64,000 bases of DNA from JAIBJN01 sp963825255 (GTDB taxonomy: Bacteria; Actinomycetota; Thermoleophilia; Gaiellales; Gaiellaceae): assembly GCA_963825255.1 (NCBI GenBank), contig CAWGSF010000009.1, forward strand, positions 744,001-808,000. Reading direction: 5' to 3'. Position 1 is the stretch's first letter, and the number at the start of each line of letters is the position of its first letter. The position numbers were made by a program, and so were the translations under genes. Below the pieces are notes generated by a model. The model worked only from the letters and a program-made list of their open reading frames with translations. It searched no databases and was not told the DNA's origin. This document shows, piece after piece, positions 9,365 through 18,303 of the stretch.

Positions 9365-9528
9365 GACTCGATCCAAAATGGAGCCTGAGCCGCCGGGCCG
9401 CCCTGGGCGGCACGATTCTGCGTCCTCGGTCGCGCCCGTATTCACGAATACGAGCGCTCCCTGCGTCCTTGCCTCGCACTCGCCCAGGCCACCCCGGGCG
9501 ACGAGGCTCATTCTGAACCGAGTTCTAA
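9361..9528. repeat. 168-bp palindromic element with terminal inverted repeats, copy A
   Basis: Starts TTAAGACTCG and ends CGAGTTCTAA; the ends are imperfect inverted repeats over about 25 bp. An inner palindrome CGTATTC-AC-GAATACG sits near the centre. Copy B (23524-23691) is also exactly 168 bp, with a conserved core (GCGTCCTCGG, GAATACGAGCGC, CCTTGCCTCGCACTCG). Short open frames crossing it on either strand are not genes. It follows the CDF gene so tightly that it contains its stop codon. Confidence 0.8.
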
Positions 9529-9553
9529 GCGGCGGTCCGGCAGACTGGACAGC

Positions 9554-10147
9554 GTGAGCCTTCGTCGCGTCGTCCTCGCCGCCGCCGTGCTCGGTGCCCT
9601 CTACGCCCGCTTCCTCCGCCGGCCGGTGCTCACGTGGGGCGCGACGGAGAGGGAAGCTGCGGCGCGGCTCCCGGGCGACGAGCTCCTGGAGGAGGCCGAC
9701 GGTGTCGCGACCCGGGCGATCGAGATCGACGCGCCTCCGGCGGCGGTCTGGCCGTGGATCGCGCAGATGGGCCCCTCCCCCCGCGGCGGCGCGTACACCT
9801 ACGACTGGATCGAGAACCTCTTCGGCCTGGACATGCACAGCGCCGACCGCGTCCTCTCCGAGTTCCAGCATCCCGAGGTCGGCGACACGATCGGCTACGG
9901 GACGAACCGGATGCGGGTCGAGCGGGTTGAGCCGGAGCGCGTGCTCGCCTGGCGATCCGAGGACGGCAACTGGGTCTGGACGTTCGTCCTCGAAGGCACC
10001 GACGGCTCCACGCGGCTGATCAGCCGCAACCGCTTCCGGCTTCCCACGGTCGGCGCCCGGCTCGGCATGCTCCCTATGGAGCCGGCCTCGCTCCTCATGG
10101 AGCGGAAGATGCTGCGGGGGATCAAGGAGCGCGCCGAGCGCGCGTGA
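9554..10147 (+). CDS. SRPBCC (START-like) family protein
   Basis: An N-terminal hydrophobic stretch (VVLAAAVLGALYARFL) probably anchors the protein or acts as a signal. Residues 50-180 read as an SRPBCC fold: TRAIEIDAPPAAVWPWIAQM opens it, GDTIGYGTNRMRVERVEPER and WVWTFVLEG form the strands, and a C-terminal helix (MERKMLRGIKERAE) closes it. Such proteins bind hydrophobic ligands; none can be predicted. It lies directly after the repeat element. Confidence 0.7.
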   Translation: MSLRRVVLAAAVLGALYARFLRRPVLTWGATEREAAARLPGDELLEEADGVATRAIEIDAPPAAVWPWIAQMGPSPRGGAYTYDWIENLFGLDMHSADRVLSEFQHPEVGDTIGYGTNRMRVERVEPERVLAWRSEDGNWVWTFVLEGTDGSTRLISRNRFRLPTVGARLGMLPMEPASLLMERKMLRGIKERAERA

Positions 10148-10162
10148 CATGATGAAGATCCG

Positions 10163-10342
10163 GTGCACCGGTTCACGATCACCATCGAGGGGCGGGGCTG
10201 GACGGAGCTCGACGAGGTCGAGCTTCCCGGCCCACCCGCCGTCGGCGACCCGATCGAGACCAAGGTCGGAACCTGCCTCGTCACCTCGGCGGAGCTGCCG
10301 CCGAACGCCGAGCGCGGCACGATCGTGTGCCGCCTGCCCTGA
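10163..10342 (+). CDS. Small hypothetical protein
   Basis: 59 residues from GTG 10163 (VHRFTITIEGRGWTELDE...) to TGA 10342, with two cysteines and an all-beta-looking pattern. There is no recognisable family. It lies 15 bp after the SRPBCC gene on the same strand and overlaps the next small frame. Confidence 0.4.
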   Translation: MHRFTITIEGRGWTELDEVELPGPPAVGDPIETKVGTCLVTSAELPPNAERGTIVCRLP

Positions 10343-10521
10343 CGGGAGAGGGTGAGGCAACGAGCCTTGTCTGGGTGGAGGTCGATGCCGACACCGTGGT
10401 CGAGGGCTTCGACCGCGACGGCGTCGCCACGATCGAGGCCGGGACTCCGGTCGAGATCACCGCTCGACTGTGCGGAGGCGAGCTCTCGGGGCCGCTCGCA
10501 GACCTGATTCGGCCCCGTTGA
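10327..10521 (+). CDS. Small hypothetical protein
   Basis: Up to 64 residues from GTG 10327. The protein-like part is WVEVDADTVVEGFDRDGVAT onward, so a later GTG (10375) is possible. No family is recognised. It may be the second half of a single small gene with the frame at 10163. Confidence 0.35.
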   Translation: MPPALTGEGEATSLVWVEVDADTVVEGFDRDGVATIEAGTPVEITARLCGGELSGPLADLIRPR

Positions 10522-10552
10522 CGCGGCGTGCGCCCCGGGCCGGGGGCGGAGA

Positions 10553-10634
10553 TGGGGGAGGTAGGATTCGAACCTACGAAGGCGGAGCCAACGGGTTTAC
10601 AGCCCGTCCCCTTTGGCCACTCGGGAACTCCCCC
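10553..10634 (-). tRNA. tRNA-Tyr (GUA)
   Basis: Reading the minus strand: acceptor GGGGGAG pairs with CTCCCCC, the anticodon loop is CTGTAAA (GTA), there is a long variable arm as expected for bacterial tRNA-Tyr, and the T-arm GTAGG-TTCGAAT-CCTAC. The discriminator is A; CCA is not encoded. Confidence 0.95.
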
Positions 10635-10645
10635 GCGGCGGCGTA

Positions 10646-10651
10646 AGTGTA
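10646..10651 (-). promoter_or_regulatory. tRNA-Tyr -10 (TACACT)
   Basis: TACACT lies 11 nt before the tRNA 5' end, the same hexamer and spacing as at tRNA-Met (50873). Confidence 0.6.
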
Positions 10652-10701
10652 GCCCAGCCGCCCCCATCCCCCCTTTGAGCTAAAGCGGCTCGCGAGGGCC
10701 C

Positions 10702-10709
10702 GCCGATAG
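10702..10709 (+). promoter_or_regulatory. GCCGATAG, FliA/WhiG-like -10 of pilT1
   Basis: TAAAGCGG at 10681, 13 bp, then GCCGATAG resembles the FliA-class consensus TAAAGTTT-N11-GCCGATAA with two extra spacer bases. The start ATG is 15 nt downstream. This is the best of the locus's GCCGATA sites because TAAAG is present. Confidence 0.5.
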
Positions 10710-10723
10710 CCGGGATCGGCGTC

Positions 10724-11926
10724 ATGAACCTCGACGAGCTACTGGCACGCGTCATCGACGCTGGAGGAAGCGATCTCCACCTGAAGGTGAGCTCTCCCGC
10801 CATGGTCCGGGTGGACGGCGACCTCCAGCCGCTCGAGCAGCGCCTCCTGACCGACTCCGACCTGGAGACGGTCCTCCTGCTCGTCACGGACCGGACGCCC
10901 GCGAAGCGCGAGCACTTCCTCGAGAGCGGCGACCTCGACACCTCCTACCTCGCGAACGGGATCGGACGGTTCCGCGTCAACGGCTTCCGCCAGCGCGGCT
11001 CCATCTCCTTCGCGTTCCGCTTCGTCCCCAAGGAGATCCCGAGCTACGAGCGGCTGGGTCTCCCCGAGGGGGTGTCGAAGCTCGCGCAGGAGCACCGCGG
11101 CCTCGTGCTCGTCACGGGCGCCACCGGGTCGGGCAAGTCGACGACCCTCGCGGCGATGATCAACTGGATCAACCGCAACCGCAAGCACCACATCGTGACG
11201 GTCGAGGACCCGATCGAGTTCGTGCACGACGACTGGGGCTCGATCGTGAACCAGCGCGAGGTGGGGCTCGACACCGACTCCTTCCAGCAGGCTCTCCGCC
11301 GGGTGCTGCGCCAGGACCCCGACGTCATCCTGATCGGCGAGCTCCGCGACGAGGAGACCGCCCAGACGGCGCTCCAGGCGGCCGAGTCGGGGCACCTCGT
11401 CTTCTCGACGCTCCACACCCTCGACGCCGCCGAGACCATCGGCCGTCTCGTCGAGTTCTACCCGCCCGCGAAGCAGATGATGGTGCGGGAGATCCTCGCC
11501 GGCGTCCTCCGGGGCGTCATCAGCCAGCGCCTGCTCCCCCGCCAGGACGGAGGCCGCGTCGCGGCCATCGAGGTGATGGTCAACACGGCGCGGATCGCCG
11601 ACCTGATCCGCGAGCCGGAGAAGACGGGCCAGATCACCGACGCCATCGAGGACGGCGCGTACCACCACATGCAGAGCTTCTCGCAGCACCTCGTCCAGCT
11701 GGTCGTCGACGACGTCGTCGAGCTCGACGTGGCGGCCGCCGCCGCGACGAACCGGCACGACTTCGAGATCGCCGTCGAGAAGGCGCTGCGCGAGAAGCGC
11801 GCCGCCGAGGCGGCGGCCGACGCCGAGACCGAGAGCGCCGAGGAGATCGAGGCCGAGCCGGAGCCGGAGGATGCGCCGGTGTCCGGAACGGGACCGGGAC
11901 TGCGGCTGGCCGCGTCGGACACGTGA
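10724..11926 (+). CDS. pilT: Type IV pilus retraction ATPase, PilT family (first copy)
   Basis: Hexameric ATPase that powers pilus disassembly at the inner membrane. PAS-like N-terminus, Walker A GATGSGKSTT near residue 132, Asp box VTVEDPIEF, Walker B DPDVILIGELRD and His box HLVFSTLHT. Residues 365-400 form an acidic tail (AEAAADAETESAEEIEAEPE) not usual for PilT. It opens the pilus locus and overlaps the next gene by four bases (GTGA), implying coupled translation. A second PilT-like gene lies at 24836. Confidence 0.93.
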   Translation: MNLDELLARVIDAGGSDLHLKVSSPAMVRVDGDLQPLEQRLLTDSDLETVLLLVTDRTPAKREHFLESGDLDTSYLANGIGRFRVNGFRQRGSISFAFRFVPKEIPSYERLGLPEGVSKLAQEHRGLVLVTGATGSGKSTTLAAMINWINRNRKHHIVTVEDPIEFVHDDWGSIVNQREVGLDTDSFQQALRRVLRQDPDVILIGELRDEETAQTALQAAESGHLVFSTLHTLDAAETIGRLVEFYPPAKQMMVREILAGVLRGVISQRLLPRQDGGRVAAIEVMVNTARIADLIREPEKTGQITDAIEDGAYHHMQSFSQHLVQLVVDDVVELDVAAAAATNRHDFEIAVEKALREKRAAEAAADAETESAEEIEAEPEPEDAPVSGTGPGLRLAASDT

Positions 11927-13369
11927 GGCGCCTCCTCCACATCTTCGTGGCCGCGATCGCGCTCGCGGCCGTCCCGGCGTCCGCCTCGGGCCAGGTCTTC
12001 ACGGTCATCCGCGACGCCCCCGACCTGCCCAGCTACACGGTTCCGAACGGCCCCGGCTCGATCAAGGTCCCGTTCGACCTCTCCCGCGCGCCGAGGAATC
12101 CGGAGGCCCGCTCCTACGAGCAGCTCCTCGGGCTCTGGCAGCGCGCGGGCTCCTCCTACGGCGTGCCCTGGCAGGTCCTCGGCGCGATCAACCGGATCGA
12201 GTCGAACTTCGGCCAGAACATGGGCCCGAGCTCCGCGGGCGCCGTCGGGTGGATGCAGTTCATGCCCTCGACGTGGCTGCGCTGGGGCATGGACGCGGAC
12301 GGCGACGGGCTGGCCAACCCGTGGAATCCGGAGGACGCGGTCTTCGCCGCGGCGCGCTACCTCGCCGCCGCCGGCGCGCACGACTCGATCGAGCGCGCGA
12401 TCTTCGCCTACAACCACGCCCAGTGGTACGTGGACGACGTCCTCCAGCAGGCGGAGCTCTTCGGCGACGATCCGCTGCTCGCCGGCGCGCCCGGCCTCAT
12501 GTTCCAGGCCGACGACCTCAAGGAGCGGACGGCGGACGCACGCCGGAAGGTCGCCCGGATCGCGGAGGCGATCGACCGCACCGACCGGAGCCTGGAGACC
12601 GTCTCCTGGTCCCGGGAGCGCCTCGAGCGCCAGGCGGGCGACCCGCGCCTGAGCGCGGCCACCTTCCGGAAGCTCGACGCCCGTCTCGCGAGGATGGAGG
12701 CCGTCCGAGGAGTCGGCGCGTCTTCGGCGGGAGCGGCTCGAGGGCCGGCTCGCCGATTCGGTCGCCGCGCTCGACGCCTTGAAGGAGGACCAGGCCGAGC
12801 GCCGCTCTCGCCGCTCCCGGAGGTCGCCGGCCCCGGCACCTGCCGCCGCGGGCGGCTACGTCTTCCCCGTCGGCGGCGGCCCCGGCGCCGTCTCGGTCGC
12901 CCACGACCACCACGACTATCCCGCGGCCGACATCGCGGCGCCTGAGGGATCGCCGCTCTACGCGCTCGCCGACTCCACCGTCGTCGAGACGTATTCGGGC
13001 GGGAACTGCGGGCTCGGCTTCAAGCTCCTGCTCGAGAGCGGGGTCGTCTTCGTCTACTGCCATCTCTCCTACCTGGAGCCGAGCGTGACGCCGGGCACGG
13101 CGCTCGCGGCCGGCGCGCCGGTCGGGCTCGTCGGCTCCACGGGGAACTCGACCGGGCCCCACCTCCATCTCCAGTTCAGCCCCGCGGTCGCCTATCCCCA
13201 GGACGAGCCCTGGTTCGAGGCCTTCGCGGGCGTGGCGTTCAGCTGGCAGGACGCCCCGACGCCGGCCGCGCCGAAGCGGCGGCTGACGAAGCCGGAGCCG
13301 GCTCCTCGGCAGGTCTTCCGGGTCATCCGGACGCGCGTCATCCATTTCACGACGTTCCCTACCGGTTAG
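11923..13369 (+). CDS. Secreted lytic transglycosylase-coiled coil-M23 peptidase (frameshifted near 12707)
   Basis: Signal peptide in residues 1-24 (MRRLLHIFVAAIALAAV). The SLT-type domain covers about 50-190 with the catalytic Glu in NRIESNFG and GWMQFMPSTWLRWG. A charged coiled coil follows, then an M23 (LytM) domain with HDYPAADIAAPEG and the zinc-binding HLHLQF. After MEAVR near 12707 the frame changes; the coiled coil continues in the other frame as EESARLRRERLEGRL, consistent with one missing base. Both catalytic domains cut peptidoglycan, glycan strand and peptide respectively, which fits making room for a pilus. GTG 11923 overlaps the pilT stop. Confidence 0.8.
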
Positions 13370-13408
13370 GGGCTTGACCTTTCCCCGGCGCCTGCCGATG
13401 GGGAGGCC

Positions 13409-14332
13409 ATGGCGTCTCGCCTGAGCATGCTTCTGCCGCGCCTGGTCGCGCTCGTCGTGATCTGGCTGCTCGCGGCTGCGAGCTGGACGTTGGCGGCTGG
13501 CGGGCCGGCGACGCCCGAGGCGACGGCTCCCGCCGCCGCCGACGAGGCCAAGCCCGAGGTCCTCGTCGTCCCGGACGTCCGGGGCCAGGCCTACGTCTTC
13601 GCCAAGGGCATCCTCCAGGACGCCGGGTTCGCCTGGCGCGTCCAGGGGCCGGTCAAGGGCTTCGCGGCCAACAGCGTCGCCGCGCAGAACCCCGCCCCCG
13701 GGGTGAAGGTCGTCGACAACGGCGCGCCCACGGTCGCCATCCGGCTGAGCCGGAACGCCAAGTACCACGAGCAGGGCCTCCCCGAGAACGTGGCCCCCTA
13801 CGAGGGCACGGCCGTCGTTCTCCTCAAGGACTGGAACGCTGCGCACGCTCAGCCCCGGCCGGATACCGAGACCGCTCCCGCCGAGACGGCGCCGACCGAG
13901 ACCGCCCCGCCGACCGAGACCGCGCCGCCGACCGAGACCGCGCCGCCGAGCGAGCCTGCGCCCACGACGACCGCGCCCGAAGCGCCGGAGCAGCCCGCCG
14001 CGCCCGCGGCGCCGGCGTCGCGGAAGCCGGACTTCGTCGCCCCGGGCGCTCCGCCCGAGCCCACCGACGAGATGCCGCTGCCGCAGCGCGCGCACATGCT
14101 CCAGCAGCGCGTCGCCCGCATCGCCAAGCCGACCCCGCGGTTCGTCGACAGCTGGCTCTACCAGCACTCGTGGATCGTCACCGGCGCGACGTTCGGCTGG
14201 CACGACGGCGACGACGCCCTCCGGATCCTCATCGGCGTCGACCGGAGCCTGCAGACGCGGTTCGGCTTCGGCGCGAAGAGCGAGCGGGTCGCCCGCCGGG
14301 CCCTCGCCTACGTCGAGAACAGGAAGCGCTGA
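13409..14332 (+). CDS. Membrane-anchored PASTA-domain protein of the pilus locus
   Basis: One N-terminal membrane helix (LVALVVIWLLAAASWTLAA), then a single PASTA-like domain at about 45-110 (VPDVRGQAYVFAKGILQDAG...QNPAPG). A Thr/Glu/Pro-rich linker with TETAPP repeats (about 150-200) leads to a C-terminal part with WIVTGATFGWHDGDDALRI. PASTA domains bind peptidoglycan or cell-wall precursors, so it may tie the pilus machine to the wall. A GCCGATG sequence lies 8 nt before the ATG-proximal GGGGAGG. Confidence 0.7.
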   Translation: MASRLSMLLPRLVALVVIWLLAAASWTLAAGGPATPEATAPAAADEAKPEVLVVPDVRGQAYVFAKGILQDAGFAWRVQGPVKGFAANSVAAQNPAPGVKVVDNGAPTVAIRLSRNAKYHEQGLPENVAPYEGTAVVLLKDWNAAHAQPRPDTETAPAETAPTETAPPTETAPPTETAPPSEPAPTTTAPEAPEQPAAPAAPASRKPDFVAPGAPPEPTDEMPLPQRAHMLQQRVARIAKPTPRFVDSWLYQHSWIVTGATFGWHDGDDALRILIGVDRSLQTRFGFGAKSERVARRALAYVENRKR

Positions 14333-14334
14333 CG

Positions 14335-14883
14335 ATGGCCGCCACGCGGATCCTGCGGCGGCTCCGCGCGAAGGACGGGTACACGCTCATCGAGCTGCTC
14401 GCCGTCCTGACGATCTTCATGGTCGTCGTCACGGCCCTGACGACGCTCTTCGTGAGCGGCTCGAAGGCCGAGCTCGACGCGAACCGCCGGTTCCAGGCCC
14501 AGCAGCAGGCGCGCATAGCGGTCGACCGTATGCGGCGCGAGATCCACTGCGCCGGGGCGCTGACGGTGACGAGCGCCTCCTCGATCACGATCACGCTTCC
14601 ATCGGGCTGCCCGACCTCCGGCGGCTCCCAGACGACGGTCACCTACGACACGGCCTCCGCCGGCACCAACCGCTACAAGCTCCGGCGCACCAAGCAGGGC
14701 GGCTCGGCGATCCCGATCGCGGACTACCTGACGGGCACCTCGATCTTCTCCTACATCGCCCCGTCGACGTCGCAGCTCGGGCAGCTGCACGTCGACATGA
14801 CGATCAACGTCTACCCGAACGAGGCATGGAAGAAGTGGCGCCTGGTTTCCGACATTGTCCTCAGGAACACGGTCCGTGCCTGA
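14335..14883 (+). CDS. Minor pilin, PilW-like
   Basis: Class III signal KDG|YTLIELLAVLTIF with Glu at mature position 5, so it is a substrate of the prepilin peptidase. It is followed by the long N-terminal helix and a beta-rich C-terminus with one disulfide-capable pair (HCAGAL, SGCPTSG). Length is 182 aa. It starts two bases after the PASTA gene and overlaps the PilX-like gene by eight bases. Confidence 0.85.
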   Translation: MAATRILRRLRAKDGYTLIELLAVLTIFMVVVTALTTLFVSGSKAELDANRRFQAQQQARIAVDRMRREIHCAGALTVTSASSITITLPSGCPTSGGSQTTVTYDTASAGTNRYKLRRTKQGGSAIPIADYLTGTSIFSYIAPSTSQLGQLHVDMTINVYPNEAWKKWRLVSDIVLRNTVRA

Positions 14884-16831
14884 ACTCATGCGGTTTCTGC
14901 GACGATTCAAGGCCCAGGAGGGCGTGACGCTGATCATGGCGATCGGCATCCTCGGCGTGCTCTCGCTCACCGGCGCGACGCTCATCTACTACTCGAGCTC
15001 GAACGCGCGGAGCGCGAGCTCCTCCAAGGCCAACGAGACCGCGTACACGCTGGCCGAGGCCGGCGTCGCGCAGGCGCTCTCCGTCCTCAACAACGCGCTC
15101 AGCCCGCTCACCGGCTCGCTGCTCCAGTCGACGACGCTCCAGCTCGAGGGCGGGAGCGTCACCTACTCGGGGACCCTCAACGGGACGACGTGGACGATCA
15201 CGTCCACCGGCATCGTCACGAACCCCACCGGCGCCGCGGCGGTGAAGCGCACGCTCACGCGGAACGCGGAGGTCTACGGGCTCAACAGCGGCGCCAACGT
15301 CGCCGCCTGGAACCGCTGGTACTCGGACCAGACGAGCTGCCTGACGGTCGAGGACGTGACGATCAGGATGCCGTTCGCGACGCGCGGCGGGCTCTGCATG
15401 GTCGGGAACGCGCAGATCACCGGCAGCGGGACGACCGTCGAGGTGGGCGGGAACGTGACCATGGTGGGCAGCGGCACCTCCGGCGTGCGCAACCCGAGCG
15501 CGGCCACGGGGTGGACGAGCTCGACGAGCGTCTTCACGAGCAACAACGTCTACGCGACGGCCACGATCAACGCGAGCTCCCAGAGCGCGAACCTCGACGT
15601 GACCGGCCTCGGCTTCTCGATCCCTGCCGGCGCGACGATCAACGGGATCGACGTCGACATCGAGCGCAAGGCGAGCGCCGTGAGCAGCATCGAGGACTAC
15701 GACGTGTACGTCCTCAAGAACGGCTCGGCGACGGGCATCACCGACCACGCCTCCACGACGGACTGGACGACGACCGACTCGACGCGCTCGTACGGGAACT
15801 CCGGCGATCTCTGGGGGACGACCTGGACGGTGAATGACATCAACGCCTCGAACTTCGGGGTGCGCCTGAAGGCCCTCAACCTCACCTCGACCTCGAAGAC
15901 GGCCTCGGTCGACTGGGTCCGGGTGACGGTGTTCTACACCCCGCTGCCGACGACGACGATCGGGACGTCCGGAACGCCGCTCGCCTCTGCCCAGGTCACC
16001 GGGACCTGCAAGTACGCGGCCCAGACGGCGCACACGCCCTGCGGCTCGGCCGACAAGGTGTGGGCGAACACGATCGGCACCGCGCCACAGAACCTGAGCA
16101 TGCCCGCGATCGACATGGCCTACTGGTACACGAACGGCAAGCCCGGCCCCATGAACAACTGCACGACCGGCAGCTTCCCGGGCGGCTTCGACAACGATAC
16201 GACGTACAACGCTAGCCGCGGCGGCTCGGCCGAGGTGACACCGGCGAGCTCGAGCTACACCTGCGAGGTGAGGGACTCGCTCGGCAACCTCCTCGGCGAG
16301 ATCTCCTGGAACCACGTCACCCACGTCCTCAAGATCAAGGGCACGATCTTCATCGACGGGGACTTCCGCTTCGACGACGACGGCCAGGTCGTCCACTACC
16401 AGGGGCGCGGCATCATCTACGCGGCGGGGCACATCGAGTTCGACGAGCTCGTCTGCGCGGGCGGTTCCGGGACGACGTCGTGCGTGACCACCGGCATGGC
16501 CAACTGGGACCCGACCCAGAACATGATGGTCGTGCTCGCAGGCGCGCTCGGACCGGTTTCCGCGGAGTACGACCAGGGCTCGACGCAGGCCCAGGCGGTC
16601 CCGTCGGGGCTCCAGGGCCTGATCTACGCGAAGGGCGAGTGCGTGGTCCACGAGAACTTCCACACGAGCGGCCCCATCGTCTGCGGCAGCCTCACCCTCC
16701 CGTCGTCCTCGAACGGCTGGCCGACGTACTACGACTGGCCGCCCCTGGGATCGCTCGTCGAGGGGCAGATGTACACGAACCCTTCCACGGCCGGCGACTT
16801 CGTCGTCGTCCCCGGGCTGCAGTCCGGCTAG
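14876..16831 (+). CDS. Large PilX-like minor pilin / tip protein
   Basis: Prepilin-like start QEG|VTLIMAIGILGVLSLTGATL lacks Glu5 (Met instead), as in PilX- and GspK-type minor pilins that sit at the tip. Residues 40-130 continue as a PilX N-terminal region. A central beta-sandwich (about 205-360) carries VDIERKAS and VDWVRVTVFYTP. The C-terminal region has short strand repeats (GTIFIDGDFRFDDDGQ, GIIYAAGHIEF, GLIYAKGECVV) suggesting a beta-helix. At 651 aa it is far larger than a normal pilin. GTG 14876 with AGGAAC upstream is preferred to ATG 14888. Confidence 0.75.
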   Translation: MPELMRFLRRFKAQEGVTLIMAIGILGVLSLTGATLIYYSSSNARSASSSKANETAYTLAEAGVAQALSVLNNALSPLTGSLLQSTTLQLEGGSVTYSGTLNGTTWTITSTGIVTNPTGAAAVKRTLTRNAEVYGLNSGANVAAWNRWYSDQTSCLTVEDVTIRMPFATRGGLCMVGNAQITGSGTTVEVGGNVTMVGSGTSGVRNPSAATGWTSSTSVFTSNNVYATATINASSQSANLDVTGLGFSIPAGATINGIDVDIERKASAVSSIEDYDVYVLKNGSATGITDHASTTDWTTTDSTRSYGNSGDLWGTTWTVNDINASNFGVRLKALNLTSTSKTASVDWVRVTVFYTPLPTTTIGTSGTPLASAQVTGTCKYAAQTAHTPCGSADKVWANTIGTAPQNLSMPAIDMAYWYTNGKPGPMNNCTTGSFPGGFDNDTTYNASRGGSAEVTPASSSYTCEVRDSLGNLLGEISWNHVTHVLKIKGTIFIDGDFRFDDDGQVVHYQGRGIIYAAGHIEFDELVCAGGSGTTSCVTTGMANWDPTQNMMVVLAGALGPVSAEYDQGSTQAQAVPSGLQGLIYAKGECVVHENFHTSGPIVCGSLTLPSSSNGWPTYYDWPPLGSLVEGQMYTNPSTAGDFVVVPGLQSG

Positions 16832-16835
16832 GGCC

Positions 16836-18255
16836 ATGTCCAGAACGCGCGGCGTCGCGCTCCTCTGCGTCGGACTGGTCCTCGGCACGACCCTCGTGAC
16901 GCCGGCCGGGGCGCACATGACCTCGAGCGTGTCGCACGTCTGGAAGCACATGAAGCCGCTCGCAGCGAAGGTCTTCTACACGAAGAAGCAGTCGGACGCG
17001 CGCTACTACAAGAAGGCCGATTCGGACGCCCGCTACTACACGAAGACGGGCTCCGACGCCCGCTACTACACGATGTCCGCCGCCGACGCGCGCTTCGCGC
17101 TCCAGGACGACGACAGCAGCTTCGAGGAGTACTGCGCCCGCGCGAAGGCGAGCCCCGGCTCGTACCCGGCCGAGCCTTGCAACGCCACCCTCGTCCTCAC
17201 GCTCGACTCGGGCGGGGTCGTGGGCAAGTACACCTCGGTGGCGATCGGGGTGGACTGGTTGCCGGTCATCAGCTACTGGGACGAGACGAACGGCGACCTC
17301 AAGATCCTCCACTGCGGGAACTCGCGCCTGCACGACCGGGAACCAGGCGACAGCCGCCTCGACGGCCGGCAACGTGGGCGCGAGCTCCTCACTCGCCATC
17401 GGGACAGACGGCCTCCCGGTCGTCAGCTACCGCGACGTCACGAACGGCGAGCTCGAAGTGCTCCACTGCGGGAACCCCACCTGCACGGCGGGGAACCAGG
17501 TGACGCCGGTCGACACGGGAGACGTCGGCCACGACACGTCGATCGCGATCGGGGCCGACGGCCTTCCCGTCGTCAGCTACATCGCCGCGGGCACGCCGCC
17601 GACCCTCAAGGTGTTCCACTGCACGAACGTCGCCTGCACGGCCGGCACCGCGACGACCGTCGACGTCGGCCCGATGGCGGTCGCGACCGGCACGGCCATC
17701 GCGATCGGCGCGGACGGGCTCCCGGTCGTGAGCTACTACCGGTCGGTGAGCGACGACCTCAAGGTGCTCCACTGCTCGAACGTCGCCTGCACGGCCGCGA
17801 GCTCGCAGATCGTCGACAACGTCGGCTCGGTCGGCGACTTCAGCTCCATCGGGATCGGGGCGGGCGGGCTTCCGGTCGTCAGCTACCGCGACGGGACGAA
17901 CGGCGACCTCGACGTGCTCGTCTGCGGCAACGCCAACTGCACGGCGAGCACGATGACCACCCCGGACACCACCGGAACGCCGGCGAGCCCGCTCGGCTAC
18001 GACACCTCCCTCGTGATCGGCGCCGACGGCTTCCCGATCGTGAGCTACTACGACGACGCGGCGAACGGGGACCTCAAGCTCCTCGACTGCGGCGACGCCG
18101 CCTGCACCTCCGGGAACACGATCGTCACGGTCGACACGGCCGGGAACGTCGGGCGCTACTCGTCGCTGGCCATCGGCGCGGACGGCTTCCCGGTCGTGAG
18201 CTACACGGACGAGAGCAACGGCGACCTCAAGTTCGCCCGCCTGCCCTTGAACTGA
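16836..18255 (+). CDS. Secreted stalk plus seven-repeat beta-propeller-like protein (frameshifted near 17323)
   Basis: Signal peptide (about 1-26), then a stalk with DARYY repeats (SDARYYKK, SDARYYTK, SDARYYTM, ADARFAL) like those in phage tail-fibre and trimeric stalk proteins. Seven repeats of about 45-50 residues follow, each of the form SIAIGADGLPVVSY...NGDLKVLHC.N.ACT; the last is cut short. A CxxxxC pair recurs in six. Seven units suggest a seven-bladed propeller. One extra C near 17323 shifts the frame; removing it gives an unbroken second repeat (GNSACTTGNQ). It lies between the minor pilins and pilD, so it may be an exported adhesin. Confidence 0.7.
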
Positions 18256-18285
18256 GCTCCGGCAGTCAAGCCTCCCCTCCCGGGA

Positions 18286-18293
18286 GCCGATAC
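18286..18293 (+). promoter_or_regulatory. GCCGATAC motif upstream of pilD
   Basis: GCCGATA ends 11 nt before ATG 18304. TCAAGCCT 20 bp upstream is a weak -35 match. Confidence 0.4.
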
Positions 18294-18303
18294 CGGTCGT
18301 GAG

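Noticed and set aside
13394..13401. GCCGATGG before the PASTA gene as another pilus promoter
   Set aside because: It lacks the final A of the -10-like motif and the gene is likely co-transcribed from upstream.
13866..13975. Short tandem DNA repeats in the PASTA gene considered as a CRISPR-like array
   Set aside because: They are in-frame TETAPP codon repeats of a linker with no spacers. No CRISPR array or cas gene was seen in the window.
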